From: Bacillota bacterium
GTDB lineage: Bacteria > Bacillota > Clostridia > Acetivibrionales > DSM-1351
Assembly (NCBI GenBank): GCA_023444055.1
Contig: JAEZRV010000005.1
Location: forward strand, 1-27,597
Direction of reading: 5' to 3'
Length of the DNA: 27,597 nucleotides
Shown: positions 8,609 through 16,153 of the stretch, piece after piece
Layout of the letters: each line of letters begins with the position of its first letter
How positions within the stretch are numbered: position 1 is the stretch's first letter
Notes under the pieces: model-generated
Database searches by the model: none
Told to the model about the DNA's origin: nothing
What the model saw: only the letters and a program-made list of their open reading frames with translations
Position numbers and translations under genes: made by a program

Positions 8609-8878
8609 TTATATATTAGTTATTTCACTTATATATTGAGATCTCTTTTTAAGAGTAACAGAAGATATAGGAGATAAATAAATTATACTTTTTTTATCCA
8701 TTTCCGTTATTACAAAAGATTTTGGAAGGTCATCTGAAATACTTTTTATAAAGCCTTCTTCTTCAGCAATCTTAAGAAATTCTCTAGTATCTTTTGATAT
8801 AGTCGTTGTATCAATATCCATAATGGCAATTACATCTTTTACAGGAATAACAATATCTCCACCAATATGTAAAAACAT
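8609..8878 (-). CDS. remB: DUF370 / RemB family regulator (YaaB)
   Basis: 89 residues starting MFLHIGGDIVIPVKDVIAI, the hallmark start of the RemB (YaaB, DUF370) family. It lies between recF and gyrB, where remB sits in Bacillus. RemB is related to the DNA-binding biofilm regulator RemA; its own role is poorly defined. A ribosome site (GGGAGG) lies about 8 nt ahead of ATG 8878. Confidence 0.9.
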   Translation of the reverse strand: MFLHIGGDIVIPVKDVIAIMDIDTTTISKDTREFLKIAEEEGFIKSISDDLPKSFVITEMDKKSIIYLSPISSVTLKKRSQYISEITNI

Positions 8879-8948
8879 ATAACATGTCCTCCCATTTAAA
8901 CATCTTCTTTTAATTTTACATTATTAATAACCTTATTGCAAACTTTCG

Positions 8949-10064
8949 TTAAAAACTATTTATTACATTTCCGTTTTCAATTCTAAAGTATCTTTTTGAA
9001 TTTTCTAATAAATTCTTAAAATTAGAATCATTTGTACAAGTAATAAATGTCTGAACATTCTTAATGCTATCCATTAAATATCTTTGCCTATTTTCATCCA
9101 ACTCAGACATAACGTCATCCAAAAGTAATATAGGATACTGACCTGTTTCTTCATTAATAAGCTCAATTTCAGCTATTTTTAGTGATAAAACAGATGACCT
9201 TTGCTGCCCTTGTGATCCATATAATTTTAAGCTTTTACTATTAATTAATATATCATAATCATCTCTATGTGGGCCTATTGTTGTATATCCGATAGCAATA
9301 TCACGATCAATACTTTTTTCTAATTGTTTAATATACATATCAATAATATCATTCTTTAAATTTGAATTATATATTTGAAAATTACAATCATAATCAAATG
9401 TAATTATTTCCCTATTTTTTGTTATAAACATATGCTGTTTTTGTGCTAATTCTGAAAGATTTGATGCAAATTTTTTACGCTCTAAAATTATATTTGCAGC
9501 TACTTCAGCTAGTTTACTATTCCAAACATCAATTGTGTCAATTAATCCAGTTTTAGAATATATATTTTTCAATAAAATATTCCGTTGTTTTAATATTTTA
9601 GCCAAAAGCTGAAGATTATAAAAATAAGATGGCTTAATTTGACTTAAAGTGATATCTACAAATCTTCTTCTCTCCCCTGGCCCTTGTTTAACTATAAACA
9701 AGTCTTCAGGAGCAAAAAGAACTGCATACAAATTACCCATTAATAGACCAATCTTTTTAAGTGGTATATCATTAATTTTAATTTGCTTTTTTTGGTTATT
9801 TATATATTTTATATTTATATTTCTATCTAGTCCACTATTATTTACAAGAGTACTTATATTAAAATAGTCACAGCCAAATTTAATTAATTCACTGTCCTTT
9901 GTTGTTCTATGTGATCTTCCAGATGCACATAAATAAATGGCTTCAAGAATATTAGTTTTCCCTTGGCCATTATCTCCATAAAAAATATTAAACCTCTCGC
10001 AAAATTCAATTTTAGTATCACTATGATTTCTAAAATTCTCTAACTCCAAACTTTTAACAATCAT
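8949..10064 (-). CDS. recF: DNA replication and repair protein RecF
   Basis: 371 residues. An SMC-like ABC ATPase with Walker A GDNGQGKTN at 30-38, signature LYGSQGQQRSSVLSLK, and Walker B PILLLDDVMSELDENR followed by the D-loop. RecF binds single-strand/double-strand junctions and, with RecO and RecR, loads RecA at gaps. Its start is 16 bases past the yaaA stop, so it is co-expressed with yaaA and dnaN. Confidence 0.97.
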   Translation of the reverse strand: MIVKSLELENFRNHSDTKIEFCERFNIFYGDNGQGKTNILEAIYLCASGRSHRTTKDSELIKFGCDYFNISTLVNNSGLDRNINIKYINNQKKQIKINDIPLKKIGLLMGNLYAVLFAPEDLFIVKQGPGERRRFVDITLSQIKPSYFYNLQLLAKILKQRNILLKNIYSKTGLIDTIDVWNSKLAEVAANIILERKKFASNLSELAQKQHMFITKNREIITFDYDCNFQIYNSNLKNDIIDMYIKQLEKSIDRDIAIGYTTIGPHRDDYDILINSKSLKLYGSQGQQRSSVLSLKIAEIELINEETGQYPILLLDDVMSELDENRQRYLMDSIKNVQTFITCTNDSNFKNLLENSKRYFRIENGNVINSF

Positions 10065-10080
10065 TTGATACCCCTAAACA

Positions 10081-10293
10081 CTATTTTTGTACTACTTCAT
10101 AATTTTTATCATCAAATTCTACAATATCACCATTTCGGAGTTTTTTTCCTCTTTGAATTTCTACATTGCCGTTGACTTTAACAAGTCCATCAATTATAAA
10201 ACTTTTAGCCATCGCACCATTATCACATGCTCCTGACCATTTTAAAAATTGATCTAGTTTTATATAATCAGTGCTTATTTCTATTTGTTCCAT
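10081..10293 (-). CDS. yaaA: S4-domain RNA-binding protein YaaA
   Basis: 70 residues forming a single S4 fold (IKLDQFLKWSGACDNGAMAKSFI, then GLVKVNGNVEIQRGKKLRNGDIVEF). Its place between dnaN and recF is the classical position of yaaA. The family is predicted to bind structured RNA, probably rRNA. A good ribosome site (TTGGAGG) precedes ATG 10293. Confidence 0.93.
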   Translation of the reverse strand: MEQIEISTDYIKLDQFLKWSGACDNGAMAKSFIIDGLVKVNGNVEIQRGKKLRNGDIVEFDDKNYEVVQK

Positions 10294-10332
10294 ATATCCT
10301 CCAAGACTTACAAATCATAATATTTAGATAAA

Positions 10333-11433
10333 TCAGATCCTTACAGCTTGCACTAAATAAGCAAAAGCTTCACTATTTTGAATTACTGGTCTAAAAGTAC
10401 AAGGAGCATTTGTAGTTATAAAATAAACTGCAGATCTTTCATCATCAATTGCTTTTAAAGCATCAATTAAATACGTTGGATTATATCCTATTTCTAAGTT
10501 ATTACCTTCAATTTCACATTTTATCTCTTCTCTAACATTTCCTATTTCGGTATTAGAAGTAATAATTATTTTATCATAGTTAATAAACAATTTAACTGGA
10601 CTATTTTTGTCATTCATAGAAATAAGAGAAGCTCTCTCTAAGCTTGCTTGAAATTCTTTGTTATTGATAATAACTTTTGTTTCAAATTCTTTATTTAATA
10701 GACTATTATAATTTAAAAATTTTCCTTCTATTAGCCTTGATACAATTCTCCATGATTGTGTGTCAAATACTATTTGATTATTAGAGTTATATACATATAC
10801 TTCTTCATTATTTGATTGAAGTATTTTACTTATTTCGTTTAAAATTTTACCAGGTACAATAACTGAAAAATCGTTTATATCACAATCTATTAATTTTTTT
10901 CTTAAAGCAAGTCTGTATCCATCAATAGATACAAAATTAAGTTCTTTATTATTAACTTCTATTAGTGTTCCTGTTAATACAGGTCTATTTTCATCAGTAC
11001 CTACTGCAAAAACAGTTTGTCTTATCATATCCTTTAGATCTGATTGTGTCAAACTTAAAATATTTTCTTTTTCAACTAGAGGTAGATTTGGATATCCAGA
11101 TGGGTTAATACCCTTAATTTCAAAGTGTGAATTTTCACATTCTACTACAACTAAGTTATTTTCGGTAACTTCAATAAGAACTTCTGCATCTGGCAATCTT
11201 CTCACAATGTCACCAAACATTTTGGCATTAATAACAATAGTTCCAGTACTTCTGATATCTGCTTCTACAAAACATTCAATTCCTATTTCGAGGTCATTTC
11301 CAGTTAACTTAAACTTTTCATCAGCATTTAATAATATACCTTCAAGTATAGGTAATGTAGTTTTAGTTGATACTGCTTTTTGAACTATATTTATACCATT
11401 TAACAAATTTTCTTTTGAGCAAATAATTTTCAC
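10333..11433 (-). CDS. dnaN: DNA polymerase III sliding clamp (beta subunit)
   Basis: 366 residues with the three repeated clamp domains. The N-terminus MKIICSKENLLNGINIVQKAVSTKTTLPILEGI is standard, and the C-terminus (YLVQAVRI, with PVIQNSEAFAYLVQ) matches the clamp's last strand. The start is GTG 11433, preceded by GGAGG with a 5-nt gap. It is the second gene after dnaA; the 247-base spacer holds the origin unwinding module. Confidence 0.97.
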   Translation of the reverse strand: MKIICSKENLLNGINIVQKAVSTKTTLPILEGILLNADEKFKLTGNDLEIGIECFVEADIRSTGTIVINAKMFGDIVRRLPDAEVLIEVTENNLVVVECENSHFEIKGINPSGYPNLPLVEKENILSLTQSDLKDMIRQTVFAVGTDENRPVLTGTLIEVNNKELNFVSIDGYRLALRKKLIDCDINDFSVIVPGKILNEISKILQSNNEEVYVYNSNNQIVFDTQSWRIVSRLIEGKFLNYNSLLNKEFETKVIINNKEFQASLERASLISMNDKNSPVKLFINYDKIIITSNTEIGNVREEIKCEIEGNNLEIGYNPTYLIDALKAIDDERSAVYFITTNAPCTFRPVIQNSEAFAYLVQAVRI

Positions 11434-11442
11434 GGCAACCTC

Positions 11443-11661
11443 CGTATTTTTATATATATTTATAAATATTAAATTAGTAATAATAGTAGTAAGTGCTGTT
11501 AAATCTGTGAATAACTCTTGAAAATCAGTAGCATAAATGGTAAGACGGTGTTAATAACATGTTGATTAAATCCAACAATTTATTAACAAACAAATTACTT
11601 AATCAAAAAATCAAAGTTATACACATTTAATAATCACCAATTCAACAGAAATTGTGTATAA
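11443..11661. other. Origin unwinding module (DUE, DnaA-trios, DnaA boxes) between dnaA and dnaN
   Basis: Reading the plus strand there is an almost pure A/T stretch (11443-11474), then six TA(G/A) triplets in phase at 11475-11492, a G/C-containing spacer (GTGCTG), and a DnaA box TGTGAATAA at 11506-11514 (TTATTCACA on minus). Further boxes follow: TTATTAACA at 11580-11588, TTATACACA at 11617-11625 and TGTGTATAA at 11653-11661. This is the order and polarity of the Bacillus basal unwinding system, where DnaA spreads from box to trios and opens the AT-rich DNA towards dnaN. Confidence 0.8.
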
Positions 11662-11680
11662 AGTTTCATAAAACTTAAAT

Positions 11681-13003
11681 TTATCCACCAACGATATTTT
11701 TTCTAATGTCCTCTACTGTTCTTCTAAGCTCTGCACTACTATTCATATCACTTTTTATTTTTTCGCATGCGTGCATAACTGTTGTGTGGTCTCTACCACC
11801 AAAGTCATCACCGATTTTCGGAAGTGACATATCTGTCATCTCACGGCAGAGATACATTGCAATTTGTCGTGGAAAAGATACATCTCTAGATCTTCTCTGA
11901 GACTTAAGGTCATCAGTTTTTAAATGAAAATACCTTGAAACTGCTTCTTGTATAGTTTTAGAATTAATAATAACTGTTTTGTTATTATTAAGCATATCCT
12001 TTAATGCTTCAGTTGCCATTTCTACATTTATCTTATTTTCAGTTAAAGTTGAATATGCAATAACCCTATTTAATGCACCTTCAAGTTCACGAATGTTGGA
12101 TGCAACCTTATCTGCAATAAAAACCATTACATCGTCAGATACATCTAGCTTCTCAAGTTGAGCTTTTTTTCTTAAAATAGCTATTCTTGTTTCTAAATCA
12201 GGTGGGGCAATATCTGCTATTAATCCCCATTCGAATCTAGATCTAAGCCTGTCCTCAAGAGTAACTATTTCCTTAGGAGGTTTATCACTAGATATAATAA
12301 TTTGCTTATTAGCTTCATATAAGGCATTAAAGGTATGAAAAAATTCTTCTTGTGTTCTTTCTTTACCAACAATAAATTGAATATCATCTATTAGTAAAAT
12401 ATCAATATTTCTATATTTATATCTAAACTCTTCATTTTTGGAATCTTTTATAGCATTAATTAATTCATTAGTAAACTTTTCTGATGATACATATAAGACT
12501 TTCAATGAGGGATTCTGGCTTAAAACAAAATGTCCAATGGCATGCATAAGATGTGTTTTACCAAGTCCAACTCCTCCATATAAAAATAGAGGGTTATAAG
12601 CTTTAGCAGGTGCTTCGGCTACTGCTAAAGAAGCAGCATGTGCAAATCTATTTCCATTACCAATGACAAAAGTATCAAAAGTGTACTTTGGATTTAAAAT
12701 TAATCCAGAAGTATCTTCAGAATATTCTTGAGCTGCTGGTTTTACTTGTGCTTGTGAAGGTATTGAAAAATAAATATTATAATCCTTGTGAGTTATTTGC
12801 TTAAGTGAATTTTTTATTAAGTAGGAATATCTTGATTCAAGAATTCCCTTCTGAAAGTCGGCAGGTACACCTAACGTTATTGTATTAGAATCTATAGAAA
12901 TAGGTTCTATAGTTAAAATCCATGTGTTATAACTTATATCAGTCATTTCATCTTTTAGTAAATCTAATGTCCGATTCCAGATATCATTCAGCTGTACACT
13001 CAT
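11681..13003 (-). CDS. dnaA: Chromosomal replication initiator DnaA
   Basis: 440 residues from ATG 13003. Domain I starts MSVQLNDIWNRTLDLL. Domain III carries Walker A GGVGLGKTH (143-151) and Walker B LLIDD (203-207). Domain IV has the DnaA-box recognition motif GGRDHTTVMHACEKI (402-416). The frame extends to TTG 13033, but AAGGTGG sits 11 nt ahead of the ATG and inside the longer version, so ATG is preferred. DnaA boxes on both sides of the gene imply both replication initiation and autoregulation. Confidence 0.97.
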   Translation of the reverse strand: MSVQLNDIWNRTLDLLKDEMTDISYNTWILTIEPISIDSNTITLGVPADFQKGILESRYSYLIKNSLKQITHKDYNIYFSIPSQAQVKPAAQEYSEDTSGLILNPKYTFDTFVIGNGNRFAHAASLAVAEAPAKAYNPLFLYGGVGLGKTHLMHAIGHFVLSQNPSLKVLYVSSEKFTNELINAIKDSKNEEFRYKYRNIDILLIDDIQFIVGKERTQEEFFHTFNALYEANKQIIISSDKPPKEIVTLEDRLRSRFEWGLIADIAPPDLETRIAILRKKAQLEKLDVSDDVMVFIADKVASNIRELEGALNRVIAYSTLTENKINVEMATEALKDMLNNNKTVIINSKTIQEAVSRYFHLKTDDLKSQRRSRDVSFPRQIAMYLCREMTDMSLPKIGDDFGGRDHTTVMHACEKIKSDMNSSAELRRTVEDIRKNIVGG

Positions 13004-13577
13004 TGTATATTCGCCCACCTTGATTATAATCAAAATTATTAACAGTAAAGTGCAAAAAATATTACACCTACTTAAAATCTATAATGTTATAAAACTAAAA
13101 TTTAATATTAAGTAAAATTTAATATGAATAAAAATTTATATTAAGTTAATCTTATGTGAGGTGCTTAAAAAAATAAAAACACAAAAAAATAAAAGTTATT
13201 AACAAGTAATAAAATAATAAAAACACACAAGTTATCAACAAGTATTATTAAATATAACAGAGTTTTGTGGAAAATTCAATATAAAAAACACAGGATATCC
13301 ACAAAAAATAATTTTTAATAACAATTATATCCACAGGTTTTTAATTAATAAAAAAATATTAACAATATGTGGACTATAGAATAATATGAAGTACAACATA
13401 TTGATTTATATTAAGGATAAACATTATAAAAAATGGCTAAAAAAAAATATTCACAAAAGTAGTAATATAAATGTACCTTGACAGTTTAAAAAGTATTAAT
13501 ATATAATAGATTCGGTGTCTTTAAGAGAAAAGACTTTAATAAGTTTATATAAAGAAAAGTAGAACGGGGGTGGACCA
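13004..13577. other. oriC region upstream of dnaA with DnaA-box cluster
   Basis: This 574-base AT-rich spacer between divergent dnaA and rpmH holds many DnaA-box-like 9-mers: TTATTAACA 13196-13204, TTATCAACA 13232-13240, TGTGGAAAA 13266-13274 (reverse), ATATCCACA 13295-13303 and 13327-13335, ATATTAACA 13356-13364, TGTGGACTA 13368-13376 (reverse) and ATATTCACA 13447-13455. It corresponds to the incAB part of a bipartite origin; the unwinding part lies between dnaA and dnaN. The strand switch of all genes occurs here. Confidence 0.9.
13478..13507 (+). promoter_or_regulatory. Promoter of rpmH
   Basis: Perfect -35 TTGACA (13478-13483) and perfect -10 TATAAT (13502-13507) with an 18-nt spacer, 70 bp before the rpmH start. 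The leader contains a small 6-bp hairpin (GTCTTT 13517-13522 with AAAGAC 13529-13534). It probably drives rpmH and, by read-through, rnpA. Confidence 0.8.
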
Positions 13578-13712
13578 ATGTTAAGAACATATCAACCTAA
13601 AAAAAGACATAGGCAAAAAGAGCACGGTTTCAGAAAAAGAATGAGTACTGCAAATGGAAGAAAAGTATTAAGAAGACGCAGACTAAAAGGAAGAAAGGTT
13701 ATTTCAGCGTAA
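13578..13712 (+). CDS. rpmH: 50S ribosomal protein L34
   Basis: 44 residues, MLRTYQPKKRHRQKEHGFRK at the start and KVLRRRRLKGRKVISA at the end, the normal L34 length and sequence. It is a very basic protein of the large ribosomal subunit. A strong ribosome site (GGGGGTGG) precedes ATG 13578. It is the first gene on the right arm, as in nearly all Gram-positive origins, and is followed by a terminator-like hairpin that may limit read-through into rnpA. Confidence 0.97.
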   Translation: MLRTYQPKKRHRQKEHGFRKRMSTANGRKVLRRRRLKGRKVISA

Positions 13713-13735
13713 GACCGCATTTTGTGGTCTTTTTC
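13711..13735 (+). terminator. Terminator / attenuator after rpmH
   Basis: A 9-bp stem (AAGACCGCA 13711-13719 with TGTGGTCTT 13723-13731, loop TTT) followed by a T run, overlapping the last bases of rpmH. It should make L34 mRNA far more abundant than rnpA mRNA. Confidence 0.85.
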
Positions 13736-13820
13736 TTTAAAACTTGCTACCTCATATAAAGATAAAACTTGTAAAGGTAGTGTAGATTAATAAGAATTAG
13801 AATGCAGATGTAAAATAACG

Positions 13821-13967
13821 TACCTCCACGGGTATTTTACTAATTTTTTTGATGCCTAAAGTAGGCGTGGAGGTTAGCTTACGAGCTTTAAATATAGTTG
13901 TGAAAAAGCTAGCATACCTCCACGGGTGATTACTAAACTTTTATGCTAAAAATAGTGTGGAGGTTAT
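13821..13967 (+). promoter_or_regulatory. Tandem hairpin leader of rnpA sequestering its ribosome site
   Basis: Two near-identical hairpin units occur about 94 bases apart. Each has an 8-bp perfect stem ACCTCCAC/GTGGAGGT (13822-13829 with 13867-13874; 13916-13923 with 13957-13964) and a similar interior (GGGT, TTACTAA or ATTACTAA, TTTT, ATGC, CTAAA). A third stem, TAGCTT 13875-13880 with AAGCTA 13906-13911, lies between them. The 3' arm of the second unit contains the GGAGG that serves rnpA ATG 13969. The arms of units 1 and 2 could also swap partners. It looks like a cis-acting translational control element; I know of no named family that matches. Confidence 0.6.
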
Positions 13968-13968
13968 T

Positions 13969-14334
13969 ATGAAAAAAGTTGAAACATTAAAAAAAAACTA
14001 TGAGTTTTCAAGAGTTTTTAATAAAGGATTGTTCTATGTAGGGAGGCATATTGTAGTTTATGCTTTTCCTAATAAACAGTCTCTTAATAGAGTTGGAATA
14101 TCAGTTTCTAAAAAAGCAGGAAAAGCGGTCTTGAGAAACAGAAAAAAAAGACTTATTAGAGAAATTTATAGACATTACGAAGACTGCATTCTAAAGGGTT
14201 ATGATATAGTTATTGCTGCTAGAGGGGAAGATACTGTTAGTAAATATTCTGAATTGATTAAGGAATTCAAATATTTACTAAAAAAGTTGCAAATATTTGA
14301 TCAGGAGAAATATAATTGTTTAAAAGAGCATTAA
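13969..14334 (+). CDS. rnpA: Ribonuclease P protein component
   Basis: 121 residues, normal length. It contains the RNR signature RNRKKRLIRE (56-65) and the aromatic/basic N-terminal region KKNYEFSRVFNKG that contacts precursor tRNA leaders. With the RnpB RNA it trims 5' leaders from tRNA precursors. ATG 13969 is preferred to an in-frame GTG at 13957, because the GTG lies inside the ribosome site itself. The site GGAGG is 5 nt upstream and buried in a hairpin. The end overlaps yidD by 19 bases. Confidence 0.95.
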   Translation: MKKVETLKKNYEFSRVFNKGLFYVGRHIVVYAFPNKQSLNRVGISVSKKAGKAVLRNRKKRLIREIYRHYEDCILKGYDIVIAARGEDTVSKYSELIKEFKYLLKKLQIFDQEKYNCLKEH

Positions 14335-14531
14335 TTTCTTTGATTCGTTTTTATCAAAAGTTTTTATCACCTTTAAAAATGAAGCCTACATGTAGGTTTT
14401 ATCCGACCTGCTCGCAATATACCTTAGAGGCTATTATGAAATATGGTTGTTTTAAAGGCAGTTATATGGGAATAAAGAGAATACTAAAGTGTCACCCGTT
14501 CCATCCAGGAGGGTATGACCCTGTGAAATAG
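14316..14531 (+). CDS. yidD: Membrane protein insertion efficiency factor YidD
   Basis: 71 residues beginning at TTG 14316, with AGGAG 8 nt upstream and no in-frame ATG that keeps the family N-terminus. It carries the family core PTCRFYPTCSQY with conserved cysteines and the ending HPFHPGGYDPVK. YidD is a small membrane-associated partner of YidC-dependent insertion. It overlaps rnpA and is 37 bases ahead of yidC, the usual order. Confidence 0.95.
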   Translation: MFKRALISLIRFYQKFLSPLKMKPTCRFYPTCSQYTLEAIMKYGCFKGSYMGIKRILKCHPFHPGGYDPVK

Positions 14532-14568
14532 ATTAAATAAACAATAGGTTTAGGAGAAAAGGTAAAAT

Positions 14569-15408
14569 ATGTTAGATTTTATTGCTCGTCCACTAGGTGA
14601 ATTCCTTTATTGGATTTATGGTGGAGTAAATAACTATGGCTTAGCGCTGATTATATTCACTATAATTGTAAGAACTGCTATGTTTCCGTTAACACTTAAA
14701 CAGTACAAGTCTACTGCTGAGATGCAAAAGGTTCAGCCTTTATTACAAGAAGTACAGAGAAAATATTCAAATGATAAAGAGAAATTAAACGAAGAAACTA
14801 TGAAGCTTTATCAAGAGCACAAAATAAATCCTGCAGGAGGATGCTTGCCTTTACTAATTCAAATGCCTATTTTATTTGCATTGTGGAGGGTTATAGCGCA
14901 ACCTCTAAAGTTTATGCTTGGTTTTTCGGATTCTGATCTAGCTAATTTAGCAAAAACAGCAAATGCAACAGGTCAATATTCTGAAATTGATACTATTACG
15001 TATTTTACTAGTATTGGACAGGGGAAAGAAGTTGGTAATTTAAACATGTTTTTCCCAAGTCATGGTGGAATAAATCTTGGTAGTATACCTACATGGCATC
15101 TTGATCAACTTACAGCGGATCCTTCAAAAATTTTATTATTGATATTACCGTTACTAGCAGTATTAACAACATTTTTAACTGTTCGTTTGTCAATGCCTAA
15201 AAAGACTAATGACAGTGCAAAAGATAAGGCAGCTAATCCTTTGGGTAATTCAATGCTGTATATATCTCCTTTAATGACATTAATATTTTCGCTCCAATTC
15301 CCTGTAGGTATGTCGCTATATTGGTTTGTTGGTAATTTATTTTCAATTGGTCAACAGTTCTATGTTAATAAATATGTCCTTAAAAAGAAGGAGGTAGTGA
15401 CTAAATAA
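14569..15408 (+). CDS. yidC: Membrane protein insertase YidC (SpoIIIJ type)
   Basis: 279 residues. It inserts and folds inner-membrane proteins. The first membrane helix carries the conserved groove arginine (R35 in IIVRTAMFPLTLKQ), followed by a cytoplasmic helical hairpin (about 45-85) and the second membrane segment starting PAGGCLPLLIQMPILFALW. The C-terminal membrane helices end PVGMSLYWFVGNLFSIGQQF. There is no lipobox, unlike Bacillus SpoIIIJ. An extracytoplasmic loop of about 65 residues (LGFSDSDLANLAK onwards) is longer than in some relatives. The stop overlaps the jag start (TAATG), so the two are translationally coupled. Confidence 0.95.
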   Translation: MLDFIARPLGEFLYWIYGGVNNYGLALIIFTIIVRTAMFPLTLKQYKSTAEMQKVQPLLQEVQRKYSNDKEKLNEETMKLYQEHKINPAGGCLPLLIQMPILFALWRVIAQPLKFMLGFSDSDLANLAKTANATGQYSEIDTITYFTSIGQGKEVGNLNMFFPSHGGINLGSIPTWHLDQLTADPSKILLLILPLLAVLTTFLTVRLSMPKKTNDSAKDKAANPLGNSMLYISPLMTLIFSLQFPVGMSLYWFVGNLFSIGQQFYVNKYVLKKKEVVTK

Positions 15409-16043
15409 TGGCTTACAGTATAGAGAAAACAGGTAAGACAGTTCAAGAGGCTATTGCAGTAGCATTGTCAGAGTTAAATCTATCAGAAGAAGACGTAGAT
15501 ATTGAAGTTATAGAAGAAGGAACAAAAGGTATTTTTGGTATTATAGGATCAAAAGTTGCAAGGATTAAGGCTACTGTAAGAGAAGAAGAAAGTAATAACA
15601 GATGCGATATTGCTTCTGATTTCCTATATACAATATTGAATAATATGGAAGTTGAAGCAGAGATAAGTGTAAGTGAAGATGATGAAAATATAGTAGTAGA
15701 TATTAATGGTGATGATATTGGTATAATTATTGGACGCCGTGGTGAAACAATGGATGCTCTTCAATATCTCACAAGTTTGGTTATAAATAAAGGATATGAG
15801 GATTATAAGAGAGTAATTTTAAACGTTGAAAATTATAGACAAAAAAGAGAAGAGACTCTTGTAAAATTGGCTAATAGATTAGCTGAAAAAGTTATAAAGT
15901 ATAAAAAGCCAGTTACACTTGAACCAATGAATCCATATGAGAGAAGGATAATTCATTCATCTCTACAAGGACATAAATATGTTGAAACATATAGTACAGG
16001 CGAAGAACCAAAAAGAAAGGTAGTTATAGCTCTAAAAAAATAA
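15408..16043 (+). CDS. jag: RNA-binding protein Jag / KhpB
   Basis: 211 residues with three parts: an N-terminal Jag_N domain (1-55, ending KGIFGIIGSKVARIKA), a KH domain with the GxxG loop IGRRGE (108-113), and an R3H domain (about 140-211, NPYERRIIHSSLQGH). The family binds RNA and in streptococci works with KhpA in cell elongation and division. It is co-translated with yidC and followed by a strong terminator. Confidence 0.95.
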   Translation: MAYSIEKTGKTVQEAIAVALSELNLSEEDVDIEVIEEGTKGIFGIIGSKVARIKATVREEESNNRCDIASDFLYTILNNMEVEAEISVSEDDENIVVDINGDDIGIIIGRRGETMDALQYLTSLVINKGYEDYKRVILNVENYRQKREETLVKLANRLAEKVIKYKKPVTLEPMNPYERRIIHSSLQGHKYVETYSTGEEPKRKVVIALKK

Positions 16044-16073
16044 AAATATCTATATGAAGTTGAAATAGAAATA

Positions 16074-16111
16074 AAAATGGTTCAGGAGCTCATCCTTGAG
16101 CCATTTTGTGC
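16074..16111 (+). terminator. Rho-independent terminator after jag
   Basis: A 13-bp stem (16074-16086 paired with 16095-16107) begins AAAATGGTTCAGG and closes with CCTTGAGCCATTTT, but its T run is short. It separates the rnpA-jag unit from mnmE. Confidence 0.75.
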
Positions 16112-16153
16112 GTTTTAAAAGTTATGATAAAGTTAGAGATAAAGAGGTAAATT

